The notes under the pieces were generated by a model that saw nothing but the letters and a program-made list of their open reading frames with translations, had not been told where the DNA came from and ran no database searches. DNA of 64,000 nucleotides, from assembly GCA_019192545.1 (NCBI GenBank), contig JAHCMI010000003.1:1-64000 (forward strand). Reading direction: 5' to 3'. Within the stretch, counting starts at the first letter, position 1. Each line of letters opens with the position of its first letter. Positions 45,454 through 55,009 of the stretch are shown piece after piece. This DNA is from Rivularia sp. MS3. GTDB lineage: Bacteria > Cyanobacteriota > Cyanobacteriia > Cyanobacteriales > Nostocaceae. The translations under genes and the position numbers were made by a program.

Positions 45454-45999
45454 CTAAACTTTTGCAGACCTTTTATGAGCAGCTTCTGCCTGTAATTCTT
45501 CAACTACATCCCAAGCCGCAGCACATTCTTTTGATGTTGCTCCTTTTTCTTCGCAGACGGCACGTGCATCTACTCTTGCGGCCTCGATTTCATCTTCAAT
45601 ATAGATTCTTTTTGGCTTTTCTACAAAGTCACTTTTATTTAAAATATCGCTAATAGAAATAACGCCCAATAATTTACCTTCAATTACAGGCGCTCTGCGA
45701 ATACGAGTATTAGCAAATAACCGCGCTACGTATTCTACTCCCAAATCGTGATTTACCACAATACAAGGCTTTGTCATAATTTGATAAACCCGCATTTCTT
45801 TCGGATTCTTACCATAAGCTGCCACTTTATAAATAATATCTGTTTCTGTTATCATTCCATAAGGATCGCTATCATCACGACGCTCTACAATTAGAGCGCG
45901 CAATCCTTTTTCTTTCATTAATTTCACAGCTTCAGCCACAGTCGCCGAACCGCTAATAGTTACGACTTCTTTAGTCATAATGTCTTTAGCTTTCATCAT
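45454..45999 (-). CDS. CBS-pair domain protein
   Basis: The 181-residue protein begins MMKAKDIMTKEVVTISG, with two CBS motifs (about residues 1-60 and 72-130: VAEAVKLMKEKGLRALIVE and GVEYVARLFANTRIRRAPVI) and an Ala/Glu/Lys-rich helical C terminus holding CEEKGATSKEC and AAWDVVEELQAEAAHK. The C-terminal part resembles the CP12 protein of the Calvin cycle (a Cys pair and AxWDxVEEL), making this a CBS-CP12 fusion, a type known in cyanobacteria. It may sense adenylates and modulate carbon metabolism. It is bracketed by the two 83-base repeats. The second Met is an equal start candidate. Confidence 0.83.
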   Translation of the reverse strand: MMKAKDIMTKEVVTISGSATVAEAVKLMKEKGLRALIVERRDDSDPYGMITETDIIYKVAAYGKNPKEMRVYQIMTKPCIVVNHDLGVEYVARLFANTRIRRAPVIEGKLLGVISISDILNKSDFVEKPKRIYIEDEIEAARVDARAVCEEKGATSKECAAAWDVVEELQAEAAHKRSAKV

Positions 46000-46080
46000 A
46001 ATGTCTCTACCGTTACTTAGTTTAAGTATGCAGAGGGAATCATACCACCAAGTGGAAGTTTGAAGTATTTAAAATTCTGG
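45998..46080 (-). repeat. Duplicated leader, copy B (upstream of the CBS gene)
   Basis: This copy is about 94% identical to 45303-45385, with five scattered mismatches. Its end overlaps the start codon of the CBS protein gene. Beyond it lies IS-derived debris. Confidence 0.85.
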
Positions 46081-46180
46081 ACGTTGCATAAGTGCGGGAT
46101 GAATTAGCGTTTGAAACTACTAATACTTCGTTCAAAATATAGTTAAATCATCTCATGATTCAGCAACGCCAAATTATGAG
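46081..46180. mobile_element. IS-end debris
   Basis: ACGTTGCATAAGTGCGGGAT at 46081 and ATGATTCAGCAACGCC near 46154 resemble IS ends seen in cyanobacterial genomes. They lie between the duplicated leader and the truncated ISL3 transposase. Exact element boundaries cannot be set. Confidence 0.4.
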
Positions 46181-46246
46181 ATAGTTTCTTGAATTTTATA
46201 ATCTGGTTTTTCAACATTTAGTATGCTTAACTAACAAATAAAAGTT

Positions 46247-46693
46247 TTATTCCATATTGCCTTTTGATGCATCTTCTAACATTTTCTCTATTTCTCTTGT
46301 AGTTAAATTATTTGTTCTTGCTACAGTCCGAACATCTGATTTTAAGACTTCTTCTACTGTTTTATTAGCAAGCCTTTTAGTATATTTTCTTCTTTTACCT
46401 ACAAAATGTAAGTCTTCTGTAAAAGGTTTTTGACATTTTTTGCATTTAAATTGTCGTTTATTTATTTCTAAAAATAATTGTTGCTCGCCCCAAGGTAAAT
46501 CTTTTATTATGTATTTATGATTTTGATGTAGTTGACGAGTTTTTATTCCACAACGAGGACAGATACTTTCATTACTAACTGATTCAATTTGTAATATTAC
46601 TCCGAGTCCCTTATATTGACGATGTGAGACAACTTTCATCCCTTCTAAATTCAGTAGTTCTGTTAACACTTTAATATCCCTTTTTGAAGTCAT
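46247..46693 (-). pseudogene. ISL3-family transposase, N-terminal remnant
   Basis: The 148-residue product has the ISL3 zinc-finger start: CPRCGIKTRQLHQNHKYIIK, DLPWGEQQLFLEINKRQFKC, CKKCQKPFTEDL, then a helix-turn-helix-like stretch ending in EIEKMLEDASKGNM and a stop. Functional ISL3 transposases are about 400 residues with a DDE domain, which is wholly missing. It is therefore a dead fragment or, less likely, a retained DNA-binding protein. It lies next to IS-end debris and the duplicated leader. Confidence 0.8.
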
Positions 46694-47298
46694 TGTATTA
46701 GATACATTTGCCGTGCAATTTGACTTAGTGAAATTGAATATTTTAAGAAATTGGTAGCACTCTACAACTATATTTATTGCAGTAATGAATTAGTAGACTT
46801 ATTTATACTTAATAATTAAAATACTATTTGGCTCAAGGTACTGCCTTAAGGCCATATATAGCGTGGTGGCTTTTATATCTGGCTATGATTATTTAATATA
46901 TAAATGAATCAACTATCAGCCCGTCATCGCACTAATTACATATTAGTTGATGGTATAAAGATGCTAATATAACTATTAAATTTGCGCTATTATGTCTTCG
47001 TATTTATTTTTTGAAATGTATTTGAAGCATAACAATTGAAGGACAACTATCATCAGAAACCAATTTATCAATTCAAAACTTAGTTATCTTTATAACTTGC
47101 AACATTATCATTAAGCCCTAATTTCACAGAAATCAAAATTATTGGCTCATATACGTTAGCGAAGCGTGGCGGAACGCCATAGTATATTTAAACGTACTCA
47201 AAGCCTTACCCAATCTACCGCACTCAGACCTTGCTTTTTCACGATTGCCATTTATTTCAACATGCGCCAAGTATTTCTATACCTGTTTAAGGAGACAC
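46694..47298. other. Degenerate gap with repeat debris
   Basis: No gene is seen. TATCATCAGAAACCAATTTA at about 47049 resembles sequence at 45415-45434 beside the CBS gene, and GTTAGCGAAGCGTGGCGGAA near 47156 belongs to a common cyanobacterial dispersed repeat. Confidence 0.4.
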
Positions 47299-47326
47299 AC
47301 TCACACTTTCACTAAGGTAAGTGTGA
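47299..47326 (-). terminator. Hairpin downstream of thioredoxin
   Basis: CTCACACTT (47299-47307) pairs with AAGTGTGAG (47318-47326) around a ten-base loop, 43 bases past the thioredoxin stop codon. No T run follows on the minus strand, so terminator function is uncertain. Confidence 0.4.
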
Positions 47327-47368
47327 GCTTCTCGGGGACTGCCGACATAAAGTCAGAAAGCGATAATT

Positions 47369-47689
47369 CTAAATATGCGCTTTAACAGCATTTGCAAACT
47401 CTTGGTATGGTGAAACACCTTTGATAGTTTCTACTAATTCACCATTTTTAAAATATAAGACAGCAGGGATAGTCTTAACTTCGTATTTTTTCGCCAGCGG
47501 CTTATCTTTATCTACGTCAATTTTGATTACTTTAATGCTGTCTTGAAATTCTTGAGAAAGCTGTTCCATTAAAGGCGCAACTACACGACAAGGACCGCAC
47601 CAAGTAGCAGTAAAATCAACTACGAGTAAATTTTCTGATTTCAAAAGAGTCTCAAATTCTGCGGCTGGAACTTTATCTACTGTTGACAT
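47369..47689 (-). CDS. trxA: Thioredoxin
   Basis: The 106-residue protein has the active site WCGPC in VVDFTATWCGPCRVVAPLME, IKIDVDKDKPLAKKYEVKTI, the cis-Pro in TIPAVLYFKNG, and a normal length. It reduces disulfides of target enzymes using ferredoxin- or NADPH-thioredoxin reductase. It is divergent from the small recombinase-domain gene. Confidence 0.95.
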   Translation of the reverse strand: MSTVDKVPAAEFETLLKSENLLVVDFTATWCGPCRVVAPLMEQLSQEFQDSIKVIKIDVDKDKPLAKKYEVKTIPAVLYFKNGELVETIKGVSPYQEFANAVKAHI

Positions 47690-47807
47690 AATTTGGTCGT
47701 AATAATTAAGTTGAAAAGAGGATATAGTAACTATTTGACAATGAACCGATAGCCATCGCTAAAATAGGACAAAAATAAGCAAAAGCTTCTTTGGAAATCC
47801 TAAAACA

Positions 47808-48146
47808 ATGACTGCCGAAGAAATTTCATCAAATCAAATTAGAGAAAGGTTAGAACGAGGCAGACAGATTAAAGCTCAAAACGGTGGCTATGCCGGTTAT
47901 GGCTCGCCAGCTTTTGGTCAAAAATCTGTTAATGGTGAATTAATTGAGAACGAAAAAGAACAAGAAATTATTGACTTAATTCGTCGTCACCATAAGTCTG
48001 GCAAATCCTTGCAACAGATTGCTGATTGGTTAAATCAACATGGTTATAAAACCAAGCGCGCTAGTGAATGGAAACGTATTTCAGTAAAACGAGTCCTAGA
48101 CCGTCTTTATGGAAGAACTCCTAGAATATCTGATATCAAAAGCTGA
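47808..48146 (+). CDS. Stand-alone recombinase-type DNA-binding protein
   Basis: The 112-residue protein resembles only the middle Recombinase domain of large serine recombinases: GYAGYGSPAFGQK, ENEKEQEIIDLIRRHHKSGK, SLQQIADWLNQHGYKTKRAS and WKRISVKRVLDRL. The catalytic serine domain is absent, so it cannot cut DNA in that way. It may be a domesticated DNA-binding protein or a remnant; the intact frame and clean ends favour a real gene. It is divergent from trxA. Confidence 0.7.
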   Translation: MTAEEISSNQIRERLERGRQIKAQNGGYAGYGSPAFGQKSVNGELIENEKEQEIIDLIRRHHKSGKSLQQIADWLNQHGYKTKRASEWKRISVKRVLDRLYGRTPRISDIKS

Positions 48147-48386
48147 TAATCTGTTTTACATGGAAATATAAGTCAAGTATTTAGATACTAAACTTTTATA
48201 ACCTAAATAGCCTGTAGCTATTAATTTGATTATACTTTGAACCCTCTTGTGTGTAACATCCCTAATAATAAACCTTTATAAGACTAATGTCTATACAAAT
48301 AGAGTTCTGTAATTTTTTTGTGTAACATCTCTTAAGTTTTCTGATTCAGTTTCGGAAGAAAAAGAAAACTTACTTACCTAATTATT

Positions 48387-49334
48387 ATGAACATAAAGAC
48401 TCCATTAGTTGAAGCAGCGATTGAGCGTAATCCAATAACGGTTGAGCCTCAGACACTACTGTTAGATGCGATCGCTTTGATGAATCAATGTCGAATTAGC
48501 ATAAATTCGGATAATGCAAGCGAAGGTCAAAATAGTTGCAGCTGTGTTTTAGTATTGCAAGATGGGGAAGTATTAGGAATTTTTACAGAACGAGATATTG
48601 TCCGTCTTACATCTGAAGATAGAAACTTATCACAGGTGAAGGTTACTGAGGTAATGGCGCAGCCTGCGATTACTCTGAATGAATCTACTTTGGAGGATAT
48701 CTTCGCAGTTTTATTTTTATTTCGGCGTTATCAGATTCGTCACTTACCAATTCTTAACGATAGTGGTAAATTAGCTGGCATAGTTTCACCAGAAAGCATT
48801 CGTAAAGTATTGCGTCCCGACAATTTTCTGAGAATGCGACGGGTTGCCGATGTCATGACAACAGATGTTTTTACGCTCCCAGGTACAGCTTCAGTAATAG
48901 AAATAGCTCAATTAATGGCAGAACATCGAATTAGCTGTGTAGTAATAACTCAAGATGATGTCAAAGATTGGGATTCAAACCTAGCAAATCCGGTTGGTAT
49001 CATTACCGAACGAGATATTGTCCAATTTCAAGGACTACAAATAAATTTAGCAGAAGTTAGAGCGCAGATGGTTATGAGTTCGCCGCTGTTTTTATTAAGT
49101 CCAGAAGATTCACTTTTGGATGCTCATAAACAGATGCAGCAGCGACACGTGCGAAGATTGGTCGTATCTTGGGATTGGGGGCAGGGGCTGGGACTTTTAA
49201 CATTAACTAATCTGCTGAAAATTTTTGACCCTATAGAAATGTATCGGGTAATTCAAGCATTGCAGCAGACAATCGAGCAATTAGAATTTGAAAAAACACA
49301 ATTACTCGAACGCTTAGCAGCCAAAAACCAGTAG
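48387..49334 (+). CDS. Four-CBS-domain protein
   Basis: The 315-residue protein holds two tandem CBS pairs: IERNPITVEPQTLLLDAIAL, GIFTERDIVRLTSE, RYQIRHLPILNDSGKLAGIV, then MTTDVFTLPGTASVIEIAQL, GIITERDIVQFQ, MQQRHVRRLVVSWDWG, and a C-terminal coiled coil (IQALQQTIEQLEFEKTQLLE). Such proteins bind adenine nucleotides and often pair with histidine kinases. The gene is monocistronic here and converges on mgtE with a 28-base gap of repeat sequence. Confidence 0.85.
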   Translation: MNIKTPLVEAAIERNPITVEPQTLLLDAIALMNQCRISINSDNASEGQNSCSCVLVLQDGEVLGIFTERDIVRLTSEDRNLSQVKVTEVMAQPAITLNESTLEDIFAVLFLFRRYQIRHLPILNDSGKLAGIVSPESIRKVLRPDNFLRMRRVADVMTTDVFTLPGTASVIEIAQLMAEHRISCVVITQDDVKDWDSNLANPVGIITERDIVQFQGLQINLAEVRAQMVMSSPLFLLSPEDSLLDAHKQMQQRHVRRLVVSWDWGQGLGLLTLTNLLKIFDPIEMYRVIQALQQTIEQLEFEKTQLLERLAAKNQ

Positions 49335-49362
49335 CGAGCAGTTAGCTGCTAAGTGCTAACTG

Positions 49363-50724
49363 TTAAAAGAATACTTGTAAAGCAAAAGAAATCAAAGATA
49401 GAAATGTCATAAATCCAACAGCATCTAAAGTAGTGGTCATTAAAGGGCCGCTGATTAAGGCAGGATCGAGATTTAAACGTTTAAGTCCCATCGGTAACAC
49501 GGTTCCCAAAGTTACAGCGATTAATACATTCACAGCCATGACACTACCGGCAACAAAGGATACCCAACGCTCATCAGGTGGCGACCACATCATTGATAAA
49601 GTGGTTAAAGCTAAACCCAATCCGATGGCAGTTCCTAAACCAGCCATTAATTCTTTGCGTAAAAGTCTGAGGGTGTCTTTTGGCGTTATTTCCCCCAAAC
49701 CCAAACCTCTTACTGTTACAGATAAAACCTGAAAAGCTACATTACCACTGCTGTTAGCCAAGATGGGCATAATAATTGCCAAAACCGGGACTATTTTAAT
49801 AACTTCCTGGAAAGGTGCAATAACGCTAGCAGCAGTAATATACAAACCAATATTTCCCAACAGCCAAGGTAAACGCTTGCGGAGGGTTACTCTAGGAGAA
49901 CACAAAGCCGCTTCGTCACCGCCACTCACCCCAGCAAGTTTTTGAATATCTTCTGTAGCTTCTTCATCAATAATGTCTACAACATCATCAATCGTAACAA
50001 TGCCTACGAGTCTATCTTCTCTATCTACTACAGGTAAAGCAATTAAATCGTAACGCTTCATGATTTTAGCTACTTCGCGCTGGGGAGTATCTGTAGTAGT
50101 TCTAATAACTTTTGCTGCGGCAATATCTCTTAATAATGCATCGGGAAAGGAAAATAATAACTGTCGCAACGATACAACACTAACTAACTTGCGGTTGCTA
50201 TCAGTAACGTAAGCATAATAAATAGTTTCCTTGTCTTTGTCTTGACAGCGGATTTTATTCAGTACTTCTTTGACAGTCATTCCTTCCTGCAACCGCACGT
50301 ATTCGGTAGTCATTACCCTTCCTGCGGTACCTTCTGGATAACCGAGAATCGTTGCAGTGACTTGTCGTTGCTGGGGACTTAACGAATGTAATAATCGCTT
50401 GACAACCTTAGCAGGCAATTCGTCGAACAATTCTGCACGTTCGTCGGGACTCATTGCTTCTAAGATTTGTGCCACCCTGACATCATGAAGGGAATTGATT
50501 AATTGCTCTTGTATATCGGTAGGTAAATATTCAAAAACGTCAATTGCTCGACTTTTATTAAGTAAACGAAACGCGATTGCGCGTTGTTTTCGAGACAAAC
50601 TAGCGATGTATTCTCCAACATCAACCGCTGGTAGATGGTTTAAGTCCCATTTAAGTTCATTTAAATCTGTAACGCCAAAATCAGCAATGTTGATTGCACA
50701 ATTGCGAACATCTTGAATAAGCAT
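49363..50724 (-). CDS. mgtE: Magnesium transporter MgtE
   Basis: The 453-residue protein has the MgtE order: an N domain (ADERAELFDELPAKVVKRLL), a CBS pair (about residues 140-255), and five membrane helices from about 287, with ILANSSGNVAFQVLSVTVRG in place of the usual GGNAGxQ and an Asp in TTTLDAVGFMTF at the pore. It admits Mg2+ when the cytosolic level is low. The start has a strong AGGAGG just before it. A structured stretch lies 140-190 bases upstream. Confidence 0.92.
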   Translation of the reverse strand: MLIQDVRNCAINIADFGVTDLNELKWDLNHLPAVDVGEYIASLSRKQRAIAFRLLNKSRAIDVFEYLPTDIQEQLINSLHDVRVAQILEAMSPDERAELFDELPAKVVKRLLHSLSPQQRQVTATILGYPEGTAGRVMTTEYVRLQEGMTVKEVLNKIRCQDKDKETIYYAYVTDSNRKLVSVVSLRQLLFSFPDALLRDIAAAKVIRTTTDTPQREVAKIMKRYDLIALPVVDREDRLVGIVTIDDVVDIIDEEATEDIQKLAGVSGGDEAALCSPRVTLRKRLPWLLGNIGLYITAASVIAPFQEVIKIVPVLAIIMPILANSSGNVAFQVLSVTVRGLGLGEITPKDTLRLLRKELMAGLGTAIGLGLALTTLSMMWSPPDERWVSFVAGSVMAVNVLIAVTLGTVLPMGLKRLNLDPALISGPLMTTTLDAVGFMTFLSLISFALQVFF

Positions 50725-50863
50725 ATTTCCTCCTTTTACCTCCCCCGCGCTGAGAGATAAACTCTACAGTTCAGAGGAGTGTGATACTACCGTCTTCCGG
50801 ACTTCTGTCCATAAATTTTTATAAAATCAACATCGATTACCTATCAAGGCATCGCTAAGTCAT

Positions 50864-50913
50864 AATACTAACCCGGAACTGTGTAATCCGGTAGATGCTG
50901 AGCTTCAGTATTA
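50864..50913 (-). ncRNA. Paired leader structure upstream of mgtE
   Basis: On the minus strand AATACT (50913-50908) pairs with AGTATT (50869-50864) and, inside, CCGGA (50891-50887) with TCCGG (50877-50873). It would form a two-part stem in the mgtE leader. The M-box Mg2+ riboswitch consensus was not recognised here. Confidence 0.3.
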
Positions 50914-51759
50914 TTTTGTGTGATATTACGCACTACTGAATATCTAAATGCCCCGATTTTCATTTCAATAGAGTAGATTTTACTACTCTCATTATCTATG
51001 TCAAGGTAATATCTCAATTTCCTTGCTAATTATCTCAGTCAAATTATTAACATTGTAGCAAGTAGTTATTGTTTTAAACAGTAAAAATAATTTATGTGAT
51101 AGTACTGATTTTGAACCCCTAATTGCCTGGTTTGCAGGGGAATCACGTGACATTGAACGCAGATAATACAACATCAGAAGAATCAGGAAAACTATTGTAA
51201 AATTCGCAATAACCTATTCTGACTTGCCATAAACTTACAGTATTAAAATTTACCGTAACTTAACAATAGAATTTTATCGAACAAGTTTGAATACCACTAC
51301 TAGACTGGATTGTCAATAATCTTGAGATTAGAAAAATAGTATCCGAAGTTAATGCAGGTGTAAAAAAAAAGAGTAGCAGCAAACAGCTTGATAATAATAG
51401 ACTTTTTGTAGAGAATATTAGAAATATTTAGCATTAAGCCAAGTATTAACAAGATTTAAATAAACGAAAAACAAGTTTTTAATATTTTATAATTTACGGA
51501 TTTAGGATACGGATTTAGAAGTTGAATATTTACACTTGCTGACAATCGGGAGAAAAAATTGCAATATTTACTGCTTGTCAGCTTGCTATCTTGAAAACAA
51601 CAGTTTTGGATTTTAACGAAAGCAATTATTAACAAGGCTACATCTCGGGGTTGGTAATACTGTTAGTTGACATTTTATAAAATATGCTGTTTTAGCTCTT
51701 AAAATTTAGTTGATGGTTATGGGGATAAAACCCCGCCAAGAGTTATCTATCGTTAGATT
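50914..51759. other. Long AT-rich non-coding gap
   Basis: Over 800 bases with no credible gene, hairpin family or tandem repeats. It holds promoters of mgtE and of the GH15-like gene. Confidence 0.35.
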
Positions 51760-54700
51760 ATGTTTAGAACTTTACAATTACTTCCTCGGCTAGAATATTA
51801 TTATCAGCAAGTAAAGACTATTATTCTTTCACGTCAAAATCCGATTACTGGTTTGCTCCCCGCTTCGACGGCAATCACTGCCCACGGAGACTATACAGAC
51901 GCATGGGTAAGGGATAACGTTTACAGTATTTTAGCGGTTTGGGGATTAGCATTAGCTTATCGCAAAGTTGATGAAGATAAGGGGCGTGCTTACGAATTAG
52001 AACACAGCGTTATTAAGCTGATGCGAGGATTGTTATTCTCGATGATGCGACAAGCGGCTAAAGTTGAAAAATTTAAGCATACTCAATCGCCTTTGGATGC
52101 TTTACATGCTAAATACAATACTGCAACCGGCGATATTGTCGTTGGTGATGATGAATGGGGACATTTACAGCTTGATGCGACATCTATTTTCTTGTTGATG
52201 TTGGCTCAGATGACAGCTTCAGGGGTGCAGTTGGTTTACACCCTCGATGAAGTCGATTTTGTGCAAAACCTGGTTTACTATATCGGACGAGCTTACCGCA
52301 CGCCAGATTATGGCATTTGGGAGCGGGGTAATAAAATTAATCATGGTAATGCTGAATTAAATGCTAGCTCTGTAGGAATGGCGAAAGCTGCCTTAGAAGC
52401 AATCAACGGACTGGATTTATTCGGCGTGCATGGAAGTAAAGCATCGGTGATTCACGTTTTACCCGATGAAATAGCCCGCGCTCGCATCACCTTAGAGTAT
52501 TTATTACCTAGAGAATCAGCTTCCAAAGAAATTGATGCAGCACTTTTGAGCGTAATTAGTTTTCCGGCATTTGCTGTAGAAGATGAAAATTTACATCAGC
52601 GAACTTTGGAAGAAATAGTCAGTAAATTAGAAGGTAATTACGGCTGCAAGCGATTTTTGCGCGACGGGCATCAAACAGTTTTGGAAGACAGTCACCGCTT
52701 GCATTACGAACCGAGCGAACTCAAGCAATTCGAGCATATAGAATGTGAATGGCCGTTATTTTTCACTTATTTACATTTAGATGCATTATTTCGCAGCGAG
52801 CAGGATAGAATCAAGCATTATCAGCAAAGTTTGTCATATACCTTAGTCGAACGCGATAATATGCGTTTGCTACCGGAAGTTTATTACGTACCCAAAGAAA
52901 ATATCGAAGCTGAGAAACAAGCACCGGGGACTCAAAAGCGTTTACCCAATGAAAACGTTCCTTTGGTGTGGGCACAAAGTTTGTATTTTCTCGGACAAAT
53001 GTTGAGTGAAAAATTGCTCTCGGTAGGAGATATTGACCCCTTGGGCAGACATTTATCTGTAGGAAGAGAGCGAAAACCCATAGTACAAATTGCTTTATTA
53101 GCAGAAGATGAAGAATTACAAGCTCAATTAGCAGTTAACGGAATTCAAACAGAAACCTTATCACAAATAAAACCGATTCAAGTCAGAAAATCAGCAGATT
53201 TGATTGCAATTTACAAAGGAATTGGATGTAACGAAAAACTCGGTTTGACGGGAAGACCGCCAAGACTGCCGAGAAGTTTAACTACTTCGAGAATATTTCG
53301 TATAGGTAACGAAAACGTTGTATTTCTACCTTCATTTCTAGATGCAGAGCAATTTTACTTAACCTTAGATTATCACTTTCTTGTTGCTCATCTTAAAAGC
53401 GAATTGGCTTACACTCAGAAATACTGGAGCGATTTAGGTCGTCCGACATTAACTTTAACGATTACTCGCACCATGTTAGAAACAGGTAGCGAAGCATTAT
53501 TATCGTTGATAAAAGAATTGAAAGAAGGTGTTTGTAACGGCGTGCGGGTAAAATTGGGGAGGCTAAATCAATTAATGCTTTCTGCTAATATTCAAAGAGT
53601 TAACCTAGAGCAAAACTTTGAATTTCAAACATCGCCAGTTACAAAAATTGCTCCTCGCAGTTCCTATTTACTTTATAATCCAGAAAACAACTGGTTATTA
53701 GAACATACCCAAGAATTCCAAATGGAATGCGAAACCAACTTAGAATTCTTGCTTGATTCCTTGCGCTCCTCAGATAACCTTTACGAACAAATCGAATTAT
53801 TGCAGACATTAACCCGATTAAAAGGACTTGATTTCGATACCGGCTTCGGCAAACCTAGTAATACAATAACAGTATCGGATTTGCTCGACGAAGTTTATTA
53901 CAAAGCAGGTGAAATCGGACTTTGGGCGGTGGTGCGTCGCGCTGCCGGATTGCTGCAAATGGCAGATATGCGTTTATCCGATATAGTCACCAGCCTTTTA
54001 GCACGCGGTAAGCAAATTGTAGTTGGTAGAGCTTATAGCGAAGCATCATTAATCAAAGTACCGCTTTCCCACAAAGAAATAGTCGAGAAAATCAAAGATT
54101 TCTGTCGCGAAGACGTAAGAGACGGAGTTTTGACTCAAGAAATTCTTATTTATTTGCGTACCTTAATCAATTCCGAGCCAGAAATATTTCAAGGATTGCT
54201 AACCTTAAGAATCGGCAATATCATCTTATTTATTACTAGTAAAATTGCCAGAGAATTAGATATTACTCAAGACGAAGCCTACGAAAATTTAATGCAGCGA
54301 TCGCCCTTTGAAGTAAAAACGCGATTGAAAGACTGTTTGTTGCAGTATTCCGGCATGAATCAGCTATTGCGCCAGCAAGAATCACTGCACGTCAAGCAGA
54401 AAGAAAACGAAATAGATTGGATATTGCAGCCAATTAGCTTAGACAAAATAGACGTGCCAGAAGGAGGTTGGCGAAGATATCGGCAAGCCGAAGGAGCCAT
54501 CAACCGCGTACCAGAAGACTTTTTCGAGGAAGTTTGGGAATTAATGCACCACTGCAAAGGCTTAGTAATCGGCGATAAATTAGAGCGCCGCAACCGCTTG
54601 GATAGTAAATCACTGATATCAGAAATGACAGCCGGAGAAAAGAACTTTGCTTTAAGAGTAGAGCATTTGCTGAATAAAATCGAAGCTCCAGAATACCGAC

Positions 54701-54993
54701 AGGTAAACGTCGAAGCCTTAATGGAACTAGCAGCGATCGCCAAAAATAATCCAGAATTACAAATCAGTGGATATATTGTCTTAGACGTATTAATTGGTCA
54801 CGCAGTGCGGTTAAACTGGTTAAACAATCAACCTCAAAGAAAAGACAAATACGACGAAGACAAAGCCGCAGCATGGCGCTACTTTTACAACACTTCTCCC
54901 CAAGAATGCGCCAGAAGTTTTGTTAAAGCCTTTAGATTCTTAACGGAATTTGGTGAAGAGTTCGCAGTCAGTGAGGTTGAGGTGGAAGTTTAA
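51760..54993 (+). CDS. GH15-like protein (phosphorylase kinase alpha/beta-related)
   Basis: The 1077-residue protein begins LLPRLEYYYQQVKTIILSRQ, with ITGLLPASTAITAHGDYTDA and WVRDNVYSILAVWGLALAYR, the glucoamylase-like (GH15) start found in phosphorylase kinase alpha/beta subunits and their cyanobacterial relatives. A second helical half follows (IELLQTLTRLKGLDFDTGFG, GLWAVVRRAAGLLQMADMRL). The family includes glucan-binding or hydrolytic proteins; whether this one is catalytic is unclear. A role in glycogen handling is inference. It is monocistronic. Confidence 0.8.
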   Translation: MFRTLQLLPRLEYYYQQVKTIILSRQNPITGLLPASTAITAHGDYTDAWVRDNVYSILAVWGLALAYRKVDEDKGRAYELEHSVIKLMRGLLFSMMRQAAKVEKFKHTQSPLDALHAKYNTATGDIVVGDDEWGHLQLDATSIFLLMLAQMTASGVQLVYTLDEVDFVQNLVYYIGRAYRTPDYGIWERGNKINHGNAELNASSVGMAKAALEAINGLDLFGVHGSKASVIHVLPDEIARARITLEYLLPRESASKEIDAALLSVISFPAFAVEDENLHQRTLEEIVSKLEGNYGCKRFLRDGHQTVLEDSHRLHYEPSELKQFEHIECEWPLFFTYLHLDALFRSEQDRIKHYQQSLSYTLVERDNMRLLPEVYYVPKENIEAEKQAPGTQKRLPNENVPLVWAQSLYFLGQMLSEKLLSVGDIDPLGRHLSVGRERKPIVQIALLAEDEELQAQLAVNGIQTETLSQIKPIQVRKSADLIAIYKGIGCNEKLGLTGRPPRLPRSLTTSRIFRIGNENVVFLPSFLDAEQFYLTLDYHFLVAHLKSELAYTQKYWSDLGRPTLTLTITRTMLETGSEALLSLIKELKEGVCNGVRVKLGRLNQLMLSANIQRVNLEQNFEFQTSPVTKIAPRSSYLLYNPENNWLLEHTQEFQMECETNLEFLLDSLRSSDNLYEQIELLQTLTRLKGLDFDTGFGKPSNTITVSDLLDEVYYKAGEIGLWAVVRRAAGLLQMADMRLSDIVTSLLARGKQIVVGRAYSEASLIKVPLSHKEIVEKIKDFCREDVRDGVLTQEILIYLRTLINSEPEIFQGLLTLRIGNIILFITSKIARELDITQDEAYENLMQRSPFEVKTRLKDCLLQYSGMNQLLRQQESLHVKQKENEIDWILQPISLDKIDVPEGGWRRYRQAEGAINRVPEDFFEEVWELMHHCKGLVIGDKLERRNRLDSKSLISEMTAGEKNFALRVEHLLNKIEAPEYRQVNVEALMELAAIAKNNPELQISGYIVLDVLIGHAVRLNWLNNQPQRKDKYDEDKAAAWRYFYNTSPQECARSFVKAFRFLTEFGEEFAVSEVEVEV

Positions 54994-55009
54994 TTTTCTT
55001 CTTTTGTAG

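Noticed and set aside
47299-47326. CTCACACTT hairpin as a Yfr1-type RNA
   Set aside because: The single-stranded ACTCCTCACAC motif of Yfr1 is absent; it is kept only as a weak hairpin.
50725-50863. TPP or M-box riboswitch in the mgtE leader
   Set aside because: A CTGAGAG string near 50750 recalls TPP riboswitches but is on the opposite strand to mgtE and lacks the other conserved parts; the M-box core was not found either.
54360-54743. 127-codon frame antisense to the GH15-like gene
   Set aside because: It lies inside a long conserved coding frame with no start signal of its own.
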